Shown piece by piece: positions 22,639 to 33,498 of a DNA stretch of 64,000 bases. The stretch comes from Rhizopus arrhizus (lineage: Eukaryota > Mucoromycota > Mucoromycetes > Mucorales > Rhizopodaceae): positions 744,001 to 808,000 of the forward strand of contig JAKZZE010000012.1 in the NCBI GenBank assembly GCA_024220505.1, read 5' to 3'. A program made the position numbers and the translations under genes. The notes beneath the pieces were generated by a model. That model was given only the letters and a program-made list of their open reading frames with translations. It did not search any database and was not told the DNA's origin. How positions within the stretch are numbered: position 1 is the first letter of the stretch; every line of letters starts with the position of its first letter.

Positions 22639-23963
22639 ACTTTATTGATTAAAAAAAAAAAAAAAGAGAGAGAGAGGGGAAATAGAAAAGAAAAGGGAAA
22701 GGTAATGTATTCACTTGTGGGAAAAATAGCGTTTATTATTTTATTTTATTTTTTCATATAGACAATCTGTGACACAAATCACCTCTTCTGACTTGAGCTG
22801 CTCATCATTGGTATATGTCTACCAAAAGACAGTGTGCTTCTATTGATAAATTTCACTTTATATTTTTTTTGTCCTACTTGCTTATAATATCTATTTCTCT
22901 TGTACTCGATCTTGCCACACATTCCTTCTATTTTTTTTTTTTTTTTTTTTTTTTTTGTCCTCAATCAACTTTTGGGTCTTATCTTTTTATTCTTAATTGC
23001 TCCGATAGTAAATGGCAGATAGCATGGTCCCTTCACTTTCATTCTCACCCTCTCCCCACATCCCATTCTATTCTAGTTTTTATTTATACAATTAATGTAT
23101 CTACTAAAATTTATTTATACAATTAATAAAATACTTTAATCTTTAAATTATTATAGCAGTTCAAGACTCTCGAATATTAAAAACAAGGTTAAAATAAATC
23201 TTTTATAGTGTGACCTGAAATCTGTGTAGCAAAGGAAGCTAAAAAGAGCAACAAACACGATTAGGGACAAAACAAGATACAATCCTTCCAAAGGTGGTAA
23301 ATAAAGATAAGAATACGACAAAGTAAAGCAAAATATTTTGTATGATTCTATTTGATTCACTTGATCTCACTTTAGTAAAGTGGAACACATGTGTAGTGTT
23401 TGATAAAAAAAATTACTTAATTTGCAATAGAAATGTTACATTAACAATAGGATTTAAAAAAAACTAGAGGGGAAATTTTTATCCGTTTAATTTATTTAAC
23501 TTATTTTCATAAAACAAAACAATTTATGATTCTTTAGAAAGAAAGCAACTACTCAACCCTTCTTTTCTCTTGAACTAAGAGTTCAATACAGCTTCTTTCT
23601 CAGGACTAAGCTTTCAATTCAGTCATTGAGTAGATCATATGTGATTGTGTAACAAAGATGGGATCCTTCATTGGTAAACACAAACGAGATTATCGTCATC
23701 ATATAACTCAAGTAATCATATGAGAAGAGAGGGGGGGGGTGCCCTCATCAGCAATTGGATCATTTAGTTAAACATTTGCGCCATTATCTATTTAATATCC
23801 GGAATATTCAAATAAATAGGCTTTATGTTTCAATGTAATTATTATTTAAAGTAACATCAAGAACATTATCGTATTTTCGCGTTAAATAAATGCTCTGATT
23901 TTCATTTACTTTAAATTATCACACAATCTTGATCAATTTAGTTATAATTCATTTTGTCTATTG

Positions 23964-24007
<44 letters not shown>

Positions 24008-24470
24008 TTTGTCTCAGATTTATTAATATACAGGAAGCAAAGACTTATCGAATTTGATTATGTCATCCTGTTTATAACTTTATCTTCTCTTATAAATCTT
24101 GCTTTGGCGAGGAAAATTGAATACAGTGCGGCTGGTAAATTATTATTTTTTTTTTTATATAATGTGCGGCTGGTAAATTTTGTCCTTTTAGAAAAAAAAA
24201 TAACGGTTACCTAAAAATAAATGGCACTAACTGGAAAATCTTTGGCAGCTTGTTAGCAAATGATTGTCGTTTTCGAAATTTTACATTGTCTTTTTTTGCA
24301 AAGTCAAATTGGTGTTACTGAGAGCACGGTTTTTACGCTTTTTCCAATTTATTTATACTTGGATACGGTACGCGTTTATTTTTTTATCTTTTTTTTATAA
24401 GGAAGATCGTTTATGACCCTCGGATTTTTATTGGTTATAAATCTTAGTTTTTGATTTTTCTGTCCTACAA
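22639..24470. other. gene-free spacer with homopolymer tracts
   Basis: No gene seen. It includes an A run near 22650-22665, a 26-base T run at 22931-22956 and a 37-base A run at 23969-24005. The first several hundred bases would be the promoter and 5' leader of the transcription factor. The open frame at 22815-23126 is pyrimidine-rich and judged spurious. Confidence 0.55.
23969..24005 (+). repeat. poly(A) tract, 37 bases
   Basis: Uninterrupted run of A in gene-free sequence. It could be a retroelement tail or simple slippage; no coding remnant is directly upstream. Confidence 0.9.
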
Positions 24471-24563
24471 TCACTATTTCCAGAAATTAAAGTCGCCGTG
24501 GCTTGTCGCAATTACATATAATGAAACTTTATAAAATGCGACTTTAATTTCTGGAAATAGTGA
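24471..24563. repeat. perfect 26-bp inverted repeat (hairpin; possible MITE or terminal repeats)
   Basis: The arms are 24471-24496 (TCACTATTTCCAGAAATTAA then AGTCGC) and 24538-24563 (GCGACTTTAATTTCTGGAAA then TAGTGA). They are exact reverse complements separated by 41 bp. No flanking direct duplication was seen. Perfect arms in otherwise decayed DNA suggest a recent or selected element, such as a miniature inverted-repeat transposon reduced to its ends. Confidence 0.85.
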
Positions 24564-24766
24564 GTATTTTTGGGTTTTTTTCTATTTTTTTTGTTTTACG
24601 TCTAGTGGACTTGATGGCTAGGATATATATAATATTTACAAAATGGTGAACTCAACTACATTGGGAATGATTATTCTACAGAAAGGAAAGAACCAGGTGA
24701 AAAGTCATAGAGACCAAGCTGGAAACACAGTATGAGTTAGAAGCATCACGAAAAGCTTGTCTTTCA

Positions 24767-24845
24767 TCATGATTCGAACCAGCAACCATCTGTGTGGCAG
24801 ACAGACGATTTACTGATGCGATGTCCTGCAACGTGCTTTTTGTCA
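24767..24845 (-). other. tRNA-like relic (tRNA-Gly(GCC)-like; pseudo-tRNA or SINE head)
   Basis: On the minus strand a D-arm-like part is followed by TCTGT-CTGCCAC-ACAGA, a five-pair anticodon stem with a seven-base loop that would read GCC (Gly), then GGTTGCTGGTTCGAATC, a B-box-like TPsiC part. The 3' side of the T stem (CATGA) does not pair with GCTGG and no acceptor stem could be built, so this is not a working tRNA. It may be a decayed tRNA copy or the tRNA-derived head of a SINE. Confidence 0.4.
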
Positions 24846-26079
24846 TTTTTTATTTTTCTTCAAGGCTGTCCTAACTGTTGACAACATCATCAACATGATA
24901 TGCAAAAATATCAACAACAGTCCACAGAATCACTCTATGGTCGCCCCTAGCGAGTTCTTGAATAAAAGCGCCTGTGATGTTTTATATCTCCCAAAAGTGG
25001 CTCTCAGTGAACATCCGCCCTAATAGTAGAAATCCAAAAAGATGTCAGTGAAAAATACATGGCTCGTGCAGCACGTTATTCAACATTAGTTTATGAAAAA
25101 TACAATAAATGCCCCAATTATTATAATAATTGATGTGTCTACGGTAACCACATCAGTAGCCAGTAGGCTAGCTCCAGCTACAACTCACCTATATAGTCCA
25201 GAAGTCCCATGTCTCTTCTGGGTCAAGCGCTGTTTATGAATGTCTTCAATCACATTATCAAAAACTGAACCAACTGAGCGACTAGAACCTTTAGCAGCTG
25301 TTGGCATGTTTTTGTATTCACAAAAACTCTCGATAAAATACCCTTGATTCTGGTTCGGATGACTCAACTATGAAACTTTTATATAAAGTGGTAATAACTA
25401 ACGTTCAACAGTTAGTTGGTGAGAAAACAGAATAAGCAGAAGACATTCAGTCGATTTGTGATAAAACAGAGAACTAGATAGAAAAAATAAAAAGGTGTAT
25501 GCAACAGGAGAATAGAACCACAATCGAGAAAGCAATGCTATACTTGGATGACACATCTGATTATCTCAGAAGACAAAAAAGAAAATATACGATGGAAAGA
25601 CAAACAACTCCTATTCCTGACATACCTCCAATTAAATATTTGAAATCGCAACAATCAAATCCAACCATGTATAAATACTTTATGTCAAATATTTTCAGAA
25701 TAAAAATCCAGGAAGGATCAACTGGAAACAATTTTTTTTTTCTTTGCAAATAAATAGTTTATTTTTATTTATAAATTATAATAGGGGTCACATGCCTGAG
25801 AGCGATATGAAACAAAAGGAACAGAGTGTAAGCGATTGAACATGCCAGTCAAATTCGAGTCTGCCCCTTGTGAGGGTGGCAAACTGCGACATAGCACGAG
25901 TGACCAGCTGCTTATTAATAAAAGAAAAGCCATCAATAGTAAATCTCCAGTGGGCACGCCAGATAACGGAAAGCACACAGCAGCTGAGAGCCCAGAAACC
26001 AGTGCTGTCAACAAAAGAAAACTGCTGAAAAGACCAGAGGATTGAGTATTCATCGACTTGAGTGAAAGTGAGGCGTGGA
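24846..26079. other. unassigned spacer with short open frames
   Basis: Minus-strand frame 25367-25185 (MSHPNQNQGYFIESFCEYK..., 60 residues) ends beside a strong GTGAGT donor-like site. Plus-strand frames 25499-25753 (84 residues) and 25836-26045 (69 residues) are also open. None has a recognised domain, and all sit among transposon relics. They may be decayed transposon or gene pieces. Confidence 0.4.
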
Positions 26080-26300
26080 CTAAAGAAATTGAAAGCATCT
26101 ATCGTAGAGAAAGAGAGTGCTTTTTGGTTGCGTTATAAATTCAGATAGAAAAAAAAGATTACACCTGTTGCATACCTTGGAGGTGTTACATTCGTCGATA
26201 GTTATAACAAGTAGGTCTCTGGTTGCTTCTCTCTTTTTTAAAGTTGTCCATAAAACCCCAGTCACCCCAGATCAATTTCGTTTCAACTTGACATTGTTTG
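26080..26300 (-). pseudogene. TnpB/Fanzor-like zinc-ribbon relic, copy 3 (different subgroup)
   Basis: The minus strand at 26220-26161 reads RDLLVITIDECNTSKVCNRC without interruption, the signature at the RuvC/zinc-ribbon junction of TnpB-type proteins (V-x-x-I/V-D-E-x-x-T-S-K-x-C-x-x-C). Upstream, RNF-like and TLKKREAT segments fit the preceding helix, but frames are broken above 26270. The second CxxC and RuvC-III were not found downstream. This copy is closer to canonical TnpB zinc ribbons (TSKVCNRC) than the two other relics in the window, so it probably belongs to another subgroup. Confidence 0.4.
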
Positions 26301-27440
26301 CCCAACATTGCCACACCAAAGACAATCAGGGGAACTTTTGCTTCATCTGCCTTGAATTTGGAGGGTTTCCATTTTCAAGCCTACTAAAATAAAGGTCAGA
26401 ACATGCCAAACAAAGATGAATCGTACTTAGCATATATTTACTTTTTGAGGTTTTTGCTTTAAACTCTTTCATCCTTCTTATTCCCTTTCTTATACTTTTT
26501 CTTTTTGCTTTTATCACTCTTGGTTGGGTTTCTGCTGCTTTTATTTCTCTGCTTTCTATCCTATTTATAGATACCATTTACTAATATATTGGCCATAATC
26601 CCTGGTGCCTTCTGCCTTCCTTGGTACAGGTAAAAACAACATCTTGCATGAGAAATTTGTAAAAGTTGCAAAGGGTAGAGAAATTATTAAACATGTTTGC
26701 CGTGTAATTTGAATACTGGATTATATCTGCAATTTTAACACTTGGTATTTGCGATTCAATCTGGATGATACCTTTTGCATTTTTCAAATTTTTTTAACTT
26801 TGCTTGGTATTGGGCAGAGTCAGTTAGGTAATAATATTTTTTAAATTGCAATTTCTAACTTGATGTTGAGAAGAGGATACTCCAATTGCCAATGTGAGCA
26901 CACTTTTCAATCTGGATCCAAAATATGGGGATTATAGACAGGATTGATTTCCTCCTTACAAAAACTTGCAATACCAAATCATACTGTTGAATGTCCTCAA
27001 TATAATGCGTTTAGTATAAAAAAAAAACGATCATAAAACTGTCAGATCCTATACGATTTCCAGAAAGAACTTTACTAGTTTCGTTATTTGTCAGCAATAA
27101 TTGAAATTTGAATATCAATAAACTATGTTGAGCGTCATTTTGGTATGTTCTACTTGTTATATCTTAATTCTTGAAAATCAAAGACTGTAGGGGTTTTGGG
27201 GTTATTGGTTATACCCTCTTGGTAAATCTTTATAAATAAGTTTGAATAAGAGTAGATCCTGGTGTTTTGTAGCTGTCTTGAATAATATGTTCCAGTTCAT
27301 ATCCAGACAGTTTATTAGTAGCATCAGTTTATAAATTTTTCTTACACATGTCAAATCATATTGGTCGTAACTATCTTTTGTCATCTAATCTCAGGTCCTG
27401 CTCAAACCAATATAAATAGCCTTGAAATCCTTCTTTAATA
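26301..27440. other. unassigned, probably decayed mobile DNA
   Basis: Several minus-strand open pieces (26577-26326, 26787-26581, 27384-27202) have protein-like composition, for example IIQIESQIPSVKIADIIQYS and DLTCVRKIYKLMLLINCLD, but stops separate them and no domain is recognised. They lie on the same strand as the zinc-ribbon relic and the pseudogene above it, and may be parts of one decayed element. Confidence 0.35.
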
Positions 27441-27443
27441 AAA

Positions 27444-28000
27444 TTATTTGAATTTAGAACTATTGTTCAGTCTCGCTAATTCTTCTTTATCCTTATCCTT
27501 ATACTTAAAACATTTTACCTTTTTTAATACTTCATTAGAAAAGTCATGCAGGCTTTTTCTGGCATATCCCAACACCTCAAATTCATCCATCTTTCGTCCT
27601 TTTATGAATCTTTCAAACCGAGCTTGGTAGTTGCCAATATTTTGAATTAAAAACGCTGTAAACATAATGTCAGCACAGAGTATTAGATTCTTTTTTATTA
27701 TTTTTGTCTGTCAGACTATGTTTACAACAATATATACCTCGATCATCATCTTTCACGATATATACAATCTTCCGTTCAATCTGACGACCTGATTCCATGC
27801 ATTTCCTTGATATCTGTGCCTCTAAAAAACGTGTGCCATTTTTTGTTGCAAACTGTGCAAAAGCTCCAGGTCGCTTTTTTTCATATAAAGTTGTATATTG
27901 TGTTGTTACATTAAAAATGTCCTTTGAAGACTCTTCGTTGCGCTCATAGACTGTTTCGTTACGAGGATTAGTAACGTAAAAAACGTTGTTGACAAACTCA
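27444..28000 (-). pseudogene. broken gene with a serine-recombinase-like YARKS motif
   Basis: From about 27997 the minus strand is open through EFVNNVFYVTNP, TQYTTLYEKKRPGAFAQF and GRQIERKIVYIVKDDDR. A likely intron (GTATAT near 27740 to an acceptor near 27656) then joins it to AFLIQNIGNYQARFERFIKG, RKMDEFEVLGYARKS and a basic tail ending at 27444. GYARKS resembles the start of serine recombinases (Y-x-R-x-S with the catalytic Ser). The sequence after it does not continue like that family, and an in-frame TAA blocks the upstream side. The link to serine recombinases is weak. Confidence 0.35.
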
Positions 28001-28780
28001 ATGAGTTAGGATTCACAGGCTAAAAGTTGCCGCGTGAATAAGTAGAAAATTCAAGCCAGCAGTACTACCGTATAACCTAGTTGCTTGTCAGTGTTGATAG
28101 TAAATTTGATTCTTCACTATTATTACGGCGGTATCGCCGGTATCGCTGGTATCGGAATGGAAAAAAACTTGATACGTTTGCTGGCCACCAAAAAAGGCTC
28201 AGTAGGTGTATTGTTTATATAGCAAAGCTCAACATCTAGCATTGCGTCGATTTTCCGTTCGCACAGTGAAGTTATTCTCTGGATTCAAATCTTCCTAAAA
28301 AAAAAAGACACAAGCTGTCTGAGACTGTATAAGCGTTATTTGCGAGTCTGAGATCATTGTAAGTTTAAATGAACAACTAGTTGCACGGAATTTCTATTGA
28401 TCGACAGCAAAAGTGGATTTGCTACTGCTAACATGTATATTTTCGAACGAAAACCTCTGTAAAAAAAATAAAAAATAAAAAGTGTATAGACTGTACTTGT
28501 CGCTTACTGGTTAACATAAAATTCTTGTCAATTAATTTTATATCAATAAAATGATACTATGTACAAGAACTTAATATTTCAAGACCATATTGACCTCATC
28601 AACAATCTTATCCGTATATGTGAGCTACCTATAACAGCAATCTCGATTTTTTTCTATGCTAAATGATTTTTTTTTTTTTTTTTTTACTCATCGATTTCAA
28701 CTGGAGTAATCAAGTACCTGTTCGCCGAAATTTGGATTCTTGGGTCAGTGAATGATTCACGAAAAGTGCATGGAAGCTTT
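28001..28780. other. gene-free spacer
   Basis: No gene seen. A short run of related units (GGTATCGC/GGTATCGG) lies at about 28130-28158, and a T run at about 28669-28685. Confidence 0.5.
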
Positions 28781-28789
28781 ATAACCTTT

Positions 28790-29990
28790 CTTTGTTGAGA
28801 CACTTTCCAAGGTATTCAGCAGAATGAGAAACAAAGCCTTTGAAATCACTTAAATATAAGCTATCACATGCCTTACTAATTCTAGTCATTAGCGATTCTT
28901 TTCCAAAAACTTCTCTTAATTTTACTCTTGAAAACTGACCAGAACTGCTCAATTGGATTTAGTTCAGGAGAATATGGACAAAAGATATACATACTGATAT
29001 CACCGAGAATGAATATACTTTTTTATATTAGTTGAACTATGGATAGGAACATTATCCACAACAATGTAATGTTCCTTCATTTTTGGATACTTGTCCATTT
29101 CGTTAAGAGTAGCCTTTAAAGAGCTCAGATAATGCCCTGTCACAGTTCCTGTGCTACAGACATCGGTTGCATGTCGAAGCTTTCTTTTTTTTATGCGTTT
29201 TGGAACTCTCAAACTAACTTTAAATCAGTTGCAGATATTGCACCTAAAATCGATGTTATGTTTGCTTTAGTTGTAGGCACTATGACTATTGCAGGAGTTC
29301 TTTTATTTGACCAAGCTATACTCTTTTTCAAATTATTATGAAAGACTGGTTTATCAAGAAAGATACAATTTGTTGTAAAGTCCAAGTCAGTCTCCTACCA
29401 CCTTTGGCCCCCAATCGTGCCTTTGCTGAATTTTTTTCTCAATATTCCTTACTACAGGATGGAATTGCGTCTGCATAATTGATAGATTGCACTGTATTTT
29501 CATGAAGGTACAAACGGTACTACAAAAAACGTTTAAATTTACAAAATTTTACATTAGACTTTCTACCACTTCAGTTAAAGCAGCAGAAGTATTCTCATAC
29601 ATGTAATGTAAAAGAAATTGTTCATATCTTTCCCCAAGAATACGATGATGACCTAATTTTTTCTTCTTCTCCGAAATGTTTTCAAGATCATCATAATAGT
29701 GTTTTACTCATCTTGGGGCTGCACGAATATGTATATCTAATGGTCTCACAGTATCAAAAGCACTTAGGCTTCTACTAAAAAAATAGCTGAGAAGATCTAG
29801 TTTTCCCGTCATCAGAGTAAAATGTATAGCGTCGCTTGTTACATAACCCCATATCAACACCTTCACTATTCCTTTCATATACAGCTGGATGCATTGCAGG
29901 ATTAGAAGGTCTTTCTAGAGGTTTACTCATTGAAAATTGAGTACGACAGCTTATTGTTTCGATAGCGAACAGCTCCCTTGTTAACAAGAT
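28790..29990 (-). pseudogene. DDE_3/Tc1-mariner-like transposase relic, near full length
   Basis: Minus-strand conceptual reading, with frame changes, gives KRRYTFYSDDGKTR at the N terminus, KKLGHHRILGERYEQFLLHY, a helix-turn-helix-like CNLSIMQTQFHP, DFTTNCIFLDKPVFH (first catalytic region, normally L-D-E), KSIAWSNKRTPAIVIVPTT, MKEHYIVVDNVPIHSSTNIK (second Asp) and PYSPELNPIEQFWSVFK (third acidic residue). At least one TGA replaces a Trp codon near 29707 (R-stop-V-K). The layout is the same as that of the broken transposase at 3.4-4.7 kb but the sequence is diverged, so they are separate members of one superfamily. No intact terminal repeats were found. Confidence 0.78.
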
Positions 29991-30370
29991 TCATTGGCTC
30001 AACTCTGTGCTCCTCATATCCTTGTCCGTCGTTGTAAAAAGATTGTAGATAGGAAAAAGAAAAGAAAAAAGCCAAGTACTATTGTTTCCTTTATATAAAA
30101 AAAATGTCAAGAACTTTATATAGTAATCATTAAGCAACAAGTAAAAACAAACAAGGTAAACACGACTTCATTTTTGGACGACTTCAAAATTTAAAACTGC
30201 GACTTTGCTTTTTGAAATAACTGTAGATACGCCAGATAGTACCACTAAAGATTTGCTGTGACTTTGATCGGATTGCGGTGTTTTATTGGCCGAAACTAAA
30301 GTGAAAAATGCCATACATCGTAAGTTGTTTTCTACTTCTTTTTTCTTTTGTAAAAAAAAAATAGTTAAAA
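29991..30370. other. spacer and promoter of the phosphoglycerate mutase gene
   Basis: It contains GCGACTTTGCTTTTTGAAAT at 30199-30218, resembling the arm of the inverted repeat at 24.5 kb, and an A-rich leader just before the ATG. A small ATG at 30308 followed by GTAAGT suggests a possible alternative upstream exon, not adopted here. Confidence 0.45.
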
Positions 30371-31981
30371 ATGCCTGGAGGAGGAGAAATGCCCAAAAAC
30401 AAACAAACGCCTGTCAGCAAGGCATGTCTTATCTGCATTGATGGTTGGGGTATCTCCCCTGAACAAGACCACACAGGAGACGCTATTTTCAATGCTGAAA
30501 CTCCTGTGATGGATAAATTAGAAAAGGAACACGCTTTCACTGCCATCTCTGCCCACGGCCTTTCCGTAGGTCTTCCTGATGGTTTGATGGGTAACTCTGA
30601 AGTAGGCCACCTTAATATCGGTGCTGGTCGCGTCGTTTACCAGGTATATGAGTAAAAAGTATGCCGTGACGTTGTATTAATCGATGTATAGGATATTGTT
30701 CGTATTGACCTTGCAATGAAGAAGAAGGAATTTGGACAAATTGAAAACATCAAGAACGCCTTTGAACGTGCCAAGAGCTCCAACGGTCGTCTTCACTTCA
30801 TGGGCCTTATCTCTGATGGTGGTGTTCACGGTCATATTGACCATCTTGTATCCCTGTTGGAAGCCGCCAAGGAAGCTGGTGTTCCTGAATCTTACATTCA
30901 CTTTTTCGGTGATGGACGTGACACAGCCCCCAAATCTGCTGCTGGATACATGAAACAACTTGTTGAATCTTTGGACAAGCTTCAATACGGTAAGATTGCT
31001 GACATTTCTGGTCGTTACTATGCTATGGATCGTGATAAGCGTTGGGAACGTGTCCAAATTGCCTTTGACGGCATGACCCAAGCCAAGGGAGAAGAAGCTT
31101 CTGACCCTGTCAAGGCTATCGAAGACCGTTATGCTGTCAACGAAACTGATGAATTCTTGAAGCCCATCATCATCAACAAGGAAGGTCAAATCAAGGATGA
31201 TGATACTATCTTTTGCTTTAACTTCCGTTCCGATCGTATGCGTGAGATTTCCCAAGCTTTTGGTATTGCTCCCTGTCCCTTTGACTCTCCTGTTCCCAAG
31301 AACCTTGAAATCTTCACCATGACCCAATACAAGAGTGATTTCCCTTTCAAGATTGCCTTCCCTGCTCAATCCATGGATAACGTCCTTGCTGAATGGTTGG
31401 GTAAGAACGATGTGCCTCAAATGCACATTGCCGAAACTGAAAAATACGCTCACGTCACCTTCTTCTTCAATGGTGGTACCGAAGCTCAATTCAATCTCGA
31501 AGAACGTGGTTTGGTTGACTCTCCCAAGGTTGCTACCTATGACTTGAAGCCTGAAATGAGCGCTGCTGGTGTTGCTGACAAGGTTGCTGAGGCCATTGCT
31601 TCTGATAAGTACCCCTTCGTCATGTGTAACTTTGCCCCTCCCGATATGGTCGGCCACACTGGTGTCTATGATGCTGCTGTCAAGGGAGTTGAAGCCACTG
31701 ATAAAGCTATCGGCGTTATCCTTGAAGCTTGTCAAAAGAATGGATATGCTCTTTTCATCACTGCTGATCATGGTAATGCTGAAAAGATGTTGTCTGATGA
31801 CGGCAAGAGCCCTTTCACCGCTCACACCTGTGCCAAGGTTCCTTTTGTCATGGTCAACGACCAAGGCAAGAAGTTCGCCGAAGGATCTGAAGGTGCTCTT
31901 TGTGATGTTGCTCCTACTGTGCTCGAATACTTGGGACTTGATATTCCTAAAGAAATGACCGGCAAGTCTTTGCTAGCTTAA
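30371..31981 (+). CDS. gpmI: 2,3-bisphosphoglycerate-independent phosphoglycerate mutase
   Basis: Two exons (30371-30643, 30692-31981; intron 48 bp) give 520 residues, the usual length for this enzyme. It interconverts 3- and 2-phosphoglycerate in glycolysis and gluconeogenesis using two metal ions and a phosphoserine intermediate. Visible are the metal-binding start [11 protein letters not shown] (D24), the nucleophile in [17 protein letters not shown] (S76), [30 protein letters not shown] and [11 protein letters not shown]. The domains are an alkaline-phosphatase-like core with the inserted phosphotransferase domain. Codon use is strongly biased (AAG, GGT, CGT, GTC), as in highly expressed genes. 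AATAAA at 32030-32035 may direct polyadenylation. A second start codon lies at 30389 (MPKNKQ). Confidence 0.96.
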
Positions 31982-32385
31982 ATTTTTTATTGTATGTGTG
32001 TAATTCTAGAAAGGTTATCAATAAATATTGGTCCAGTGTAAATGAAGGATTTTTTTTTTTTTTTTTTTTTTTTTTTCACTGGAGAGAATTGAAATTTGGA
32101 AATTTAATATCATATTTAATTACTAACATCATTCAAATTTAATTGCGTGATTTCTAATCATGCGAGTATTGTCGTGAACTCGTACCATCTCGTTAATAGT
32201 TGTATTCTACATACACCCAATCTACAACTCAATAAAACAGAACATATTTCCACACATAATTTTTATTTATAATTATTTCAGCCTATACAAGGCGATCTTA
32301 ATCTCCTGAGTTCACTAGTTTGTTTTAATAAAGATCGAAGCAAATACATGCGCAGAACTTACTGATCTATTAAATAAAAAGTAGC
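31982..32385. other. spacer with a 27-base T run
   Basis: Holds the 3' region of the mutase gene and a T run at 32050-32076. Nothing coding is seen. Confidence 0.6.
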
Positions 32386-32640
32386 TTAAAAAATCTCAAC
32401 CAAATACGGACGTTTACCATTGAATGCTGGTAAGAATAAGGAGTATAGTAAAGAGATAAAAGTTTGAAAAAAAAAAAAAAAAAAAAAAAAAGTATTGGTT
32501 CCTTCATGTGTAAATATAAATACGACATTAAAATTTCTAAGCTTACACCTTTTGAAATTGAAAAGAATCTGATCGATCATGTCCAAAGCATCTAGAATTT
32601 CATCAACTTTCTGAACGGCCCAATTGTCGAAATGTCTCAT
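32386..32640 (-). pseudogene. short open frame, possibly an exon of a decayed gene
   Basis: ATG at 32640-32638 opens MRHFDNWAVQKVDEILDALD then MIDQILFNFKR, protein-like and helical, followed by a good donor (AAAAG|GTGTAAGC) and then low-complexity frame through a poly-A run. A possible acceptor lies near 32430, but joining gives an immediate stop. It directly follows the minus-strand pseudogene at 32.7-33.2 kb and may be related to it. Function unknown. Confidence 0.3.
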
Positions 32641-32692
32641 GACAGTTTATTGAAGAAAAAAAGCTCAAGGTGTACAGGAGGTAATACTAGAG

Positions 32693-33168
32693 CTATCTAG
32701 TAACTTCAAAAACATGGTCATGACTAGTGTCAAGCTCCATTTTAAAGCCAATAGGCGATAACATAGTACTCCTATCTTTATTAATTTCAGAACTACTGCT
32801 GGCTACCTTGTCGGCATTTTATTCTTGCCATGTCCTTTGCTACTCACTATCGTAACAAAAGCAAGGTGGTTACATGTACTCAATCTTCCCGATTTAATCG
32901 ATTTCGTAAAAAGGAGTTTATTTTTTGGTTCACAAGAGTTACTTACCTAGATATTCTCTTCTGCTTCTCACTTTGTTGAAGACAGTATTTCTGTTTGTAT
33001 TAAGAAGACTTGTTATGGCATCTACTTCGTCCAAATTATATGCATCCATAATTTTAAGATCTTCAAGTCACCAATTTTAGCTTATTCACCCTCTTGGCCC
33101 TTTGTGGTAGAGTTATCATTAAAAGTAATAACATTAATACCAGGATTATTCAGGGGTTTCTTTTTCGC
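32693..33168 (-). pseudogene. unclassified broken gene
   Basis: Three protein-like blocks follow one another on the minus strand in different frames: KKKPLNNPGINVITFNDN, then MDAYNLDEVDAITSLLNTNR and NTVFNKVRSRREYL (33049-32947) ending at a perfect GTAAGT donor, then SEINKDRSTMLSPIGFKMEL and DTSHDHVFEVTR ending with TAG at 32695-32693. A TAA and a frameshift separate the first two blocks; a TAG and a one-base shift precede the last. The even, non-repetitive composition argues for a once-real gene. I do not recognise the family; its position among repeats suggests a transposon-associated or multi-copy gene. Confidence 0.5.
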
Positions 33169-33498
33169 TTGATTAAAAGCATATAAAAATCAACAGAAAT
33201 ATGCAAAGAAAGAAAATAATTATGTTTAGAATCCTTGTTCTCATTATTTCCTACTACATATTTCTTAAATCATATTAATGAGATAAGACATTGATATTTT
33301 ATTCGATATAATATAAGAAGAGTCGTTGCCTAGACATACTGGACTTTTTATTTATTGATTATTATAATGGGGGAGGGTTCTTATAAACATATATATATAT
33401 ATATATAAAAGGTCGTTAAAGGATAAAAGGAGGGACAGATAGAGAAAAGAGAGGAAGGAGGGGAAAACGTGGCATGAACAGGATCGAATATCTAAATT
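33169..33498. other. spacer with an (AT)n run
   Basis: AT-rich, with an (AT)n microsatellite at 33389-33407 and purine-rich sequence after it. It probably contains the 3' end of the minus-strand gene that follows. Confidence 0.55.

Noticed and set aside
22779..23126. ORFs on both strands around a long T run
   Set aside because: Low-complexity Lys or Phe runs produced by homopolymers; no protein features.
30677..31864. 395-codon antisense ORF over the phosphoglycerate mutase gene
   Set aside because: It is the reverse-frame shadow of a gene with strongly biased codons (frequent AAG, GGT and GTC leave few antisense stops). It has no domain and no promoter evidence.
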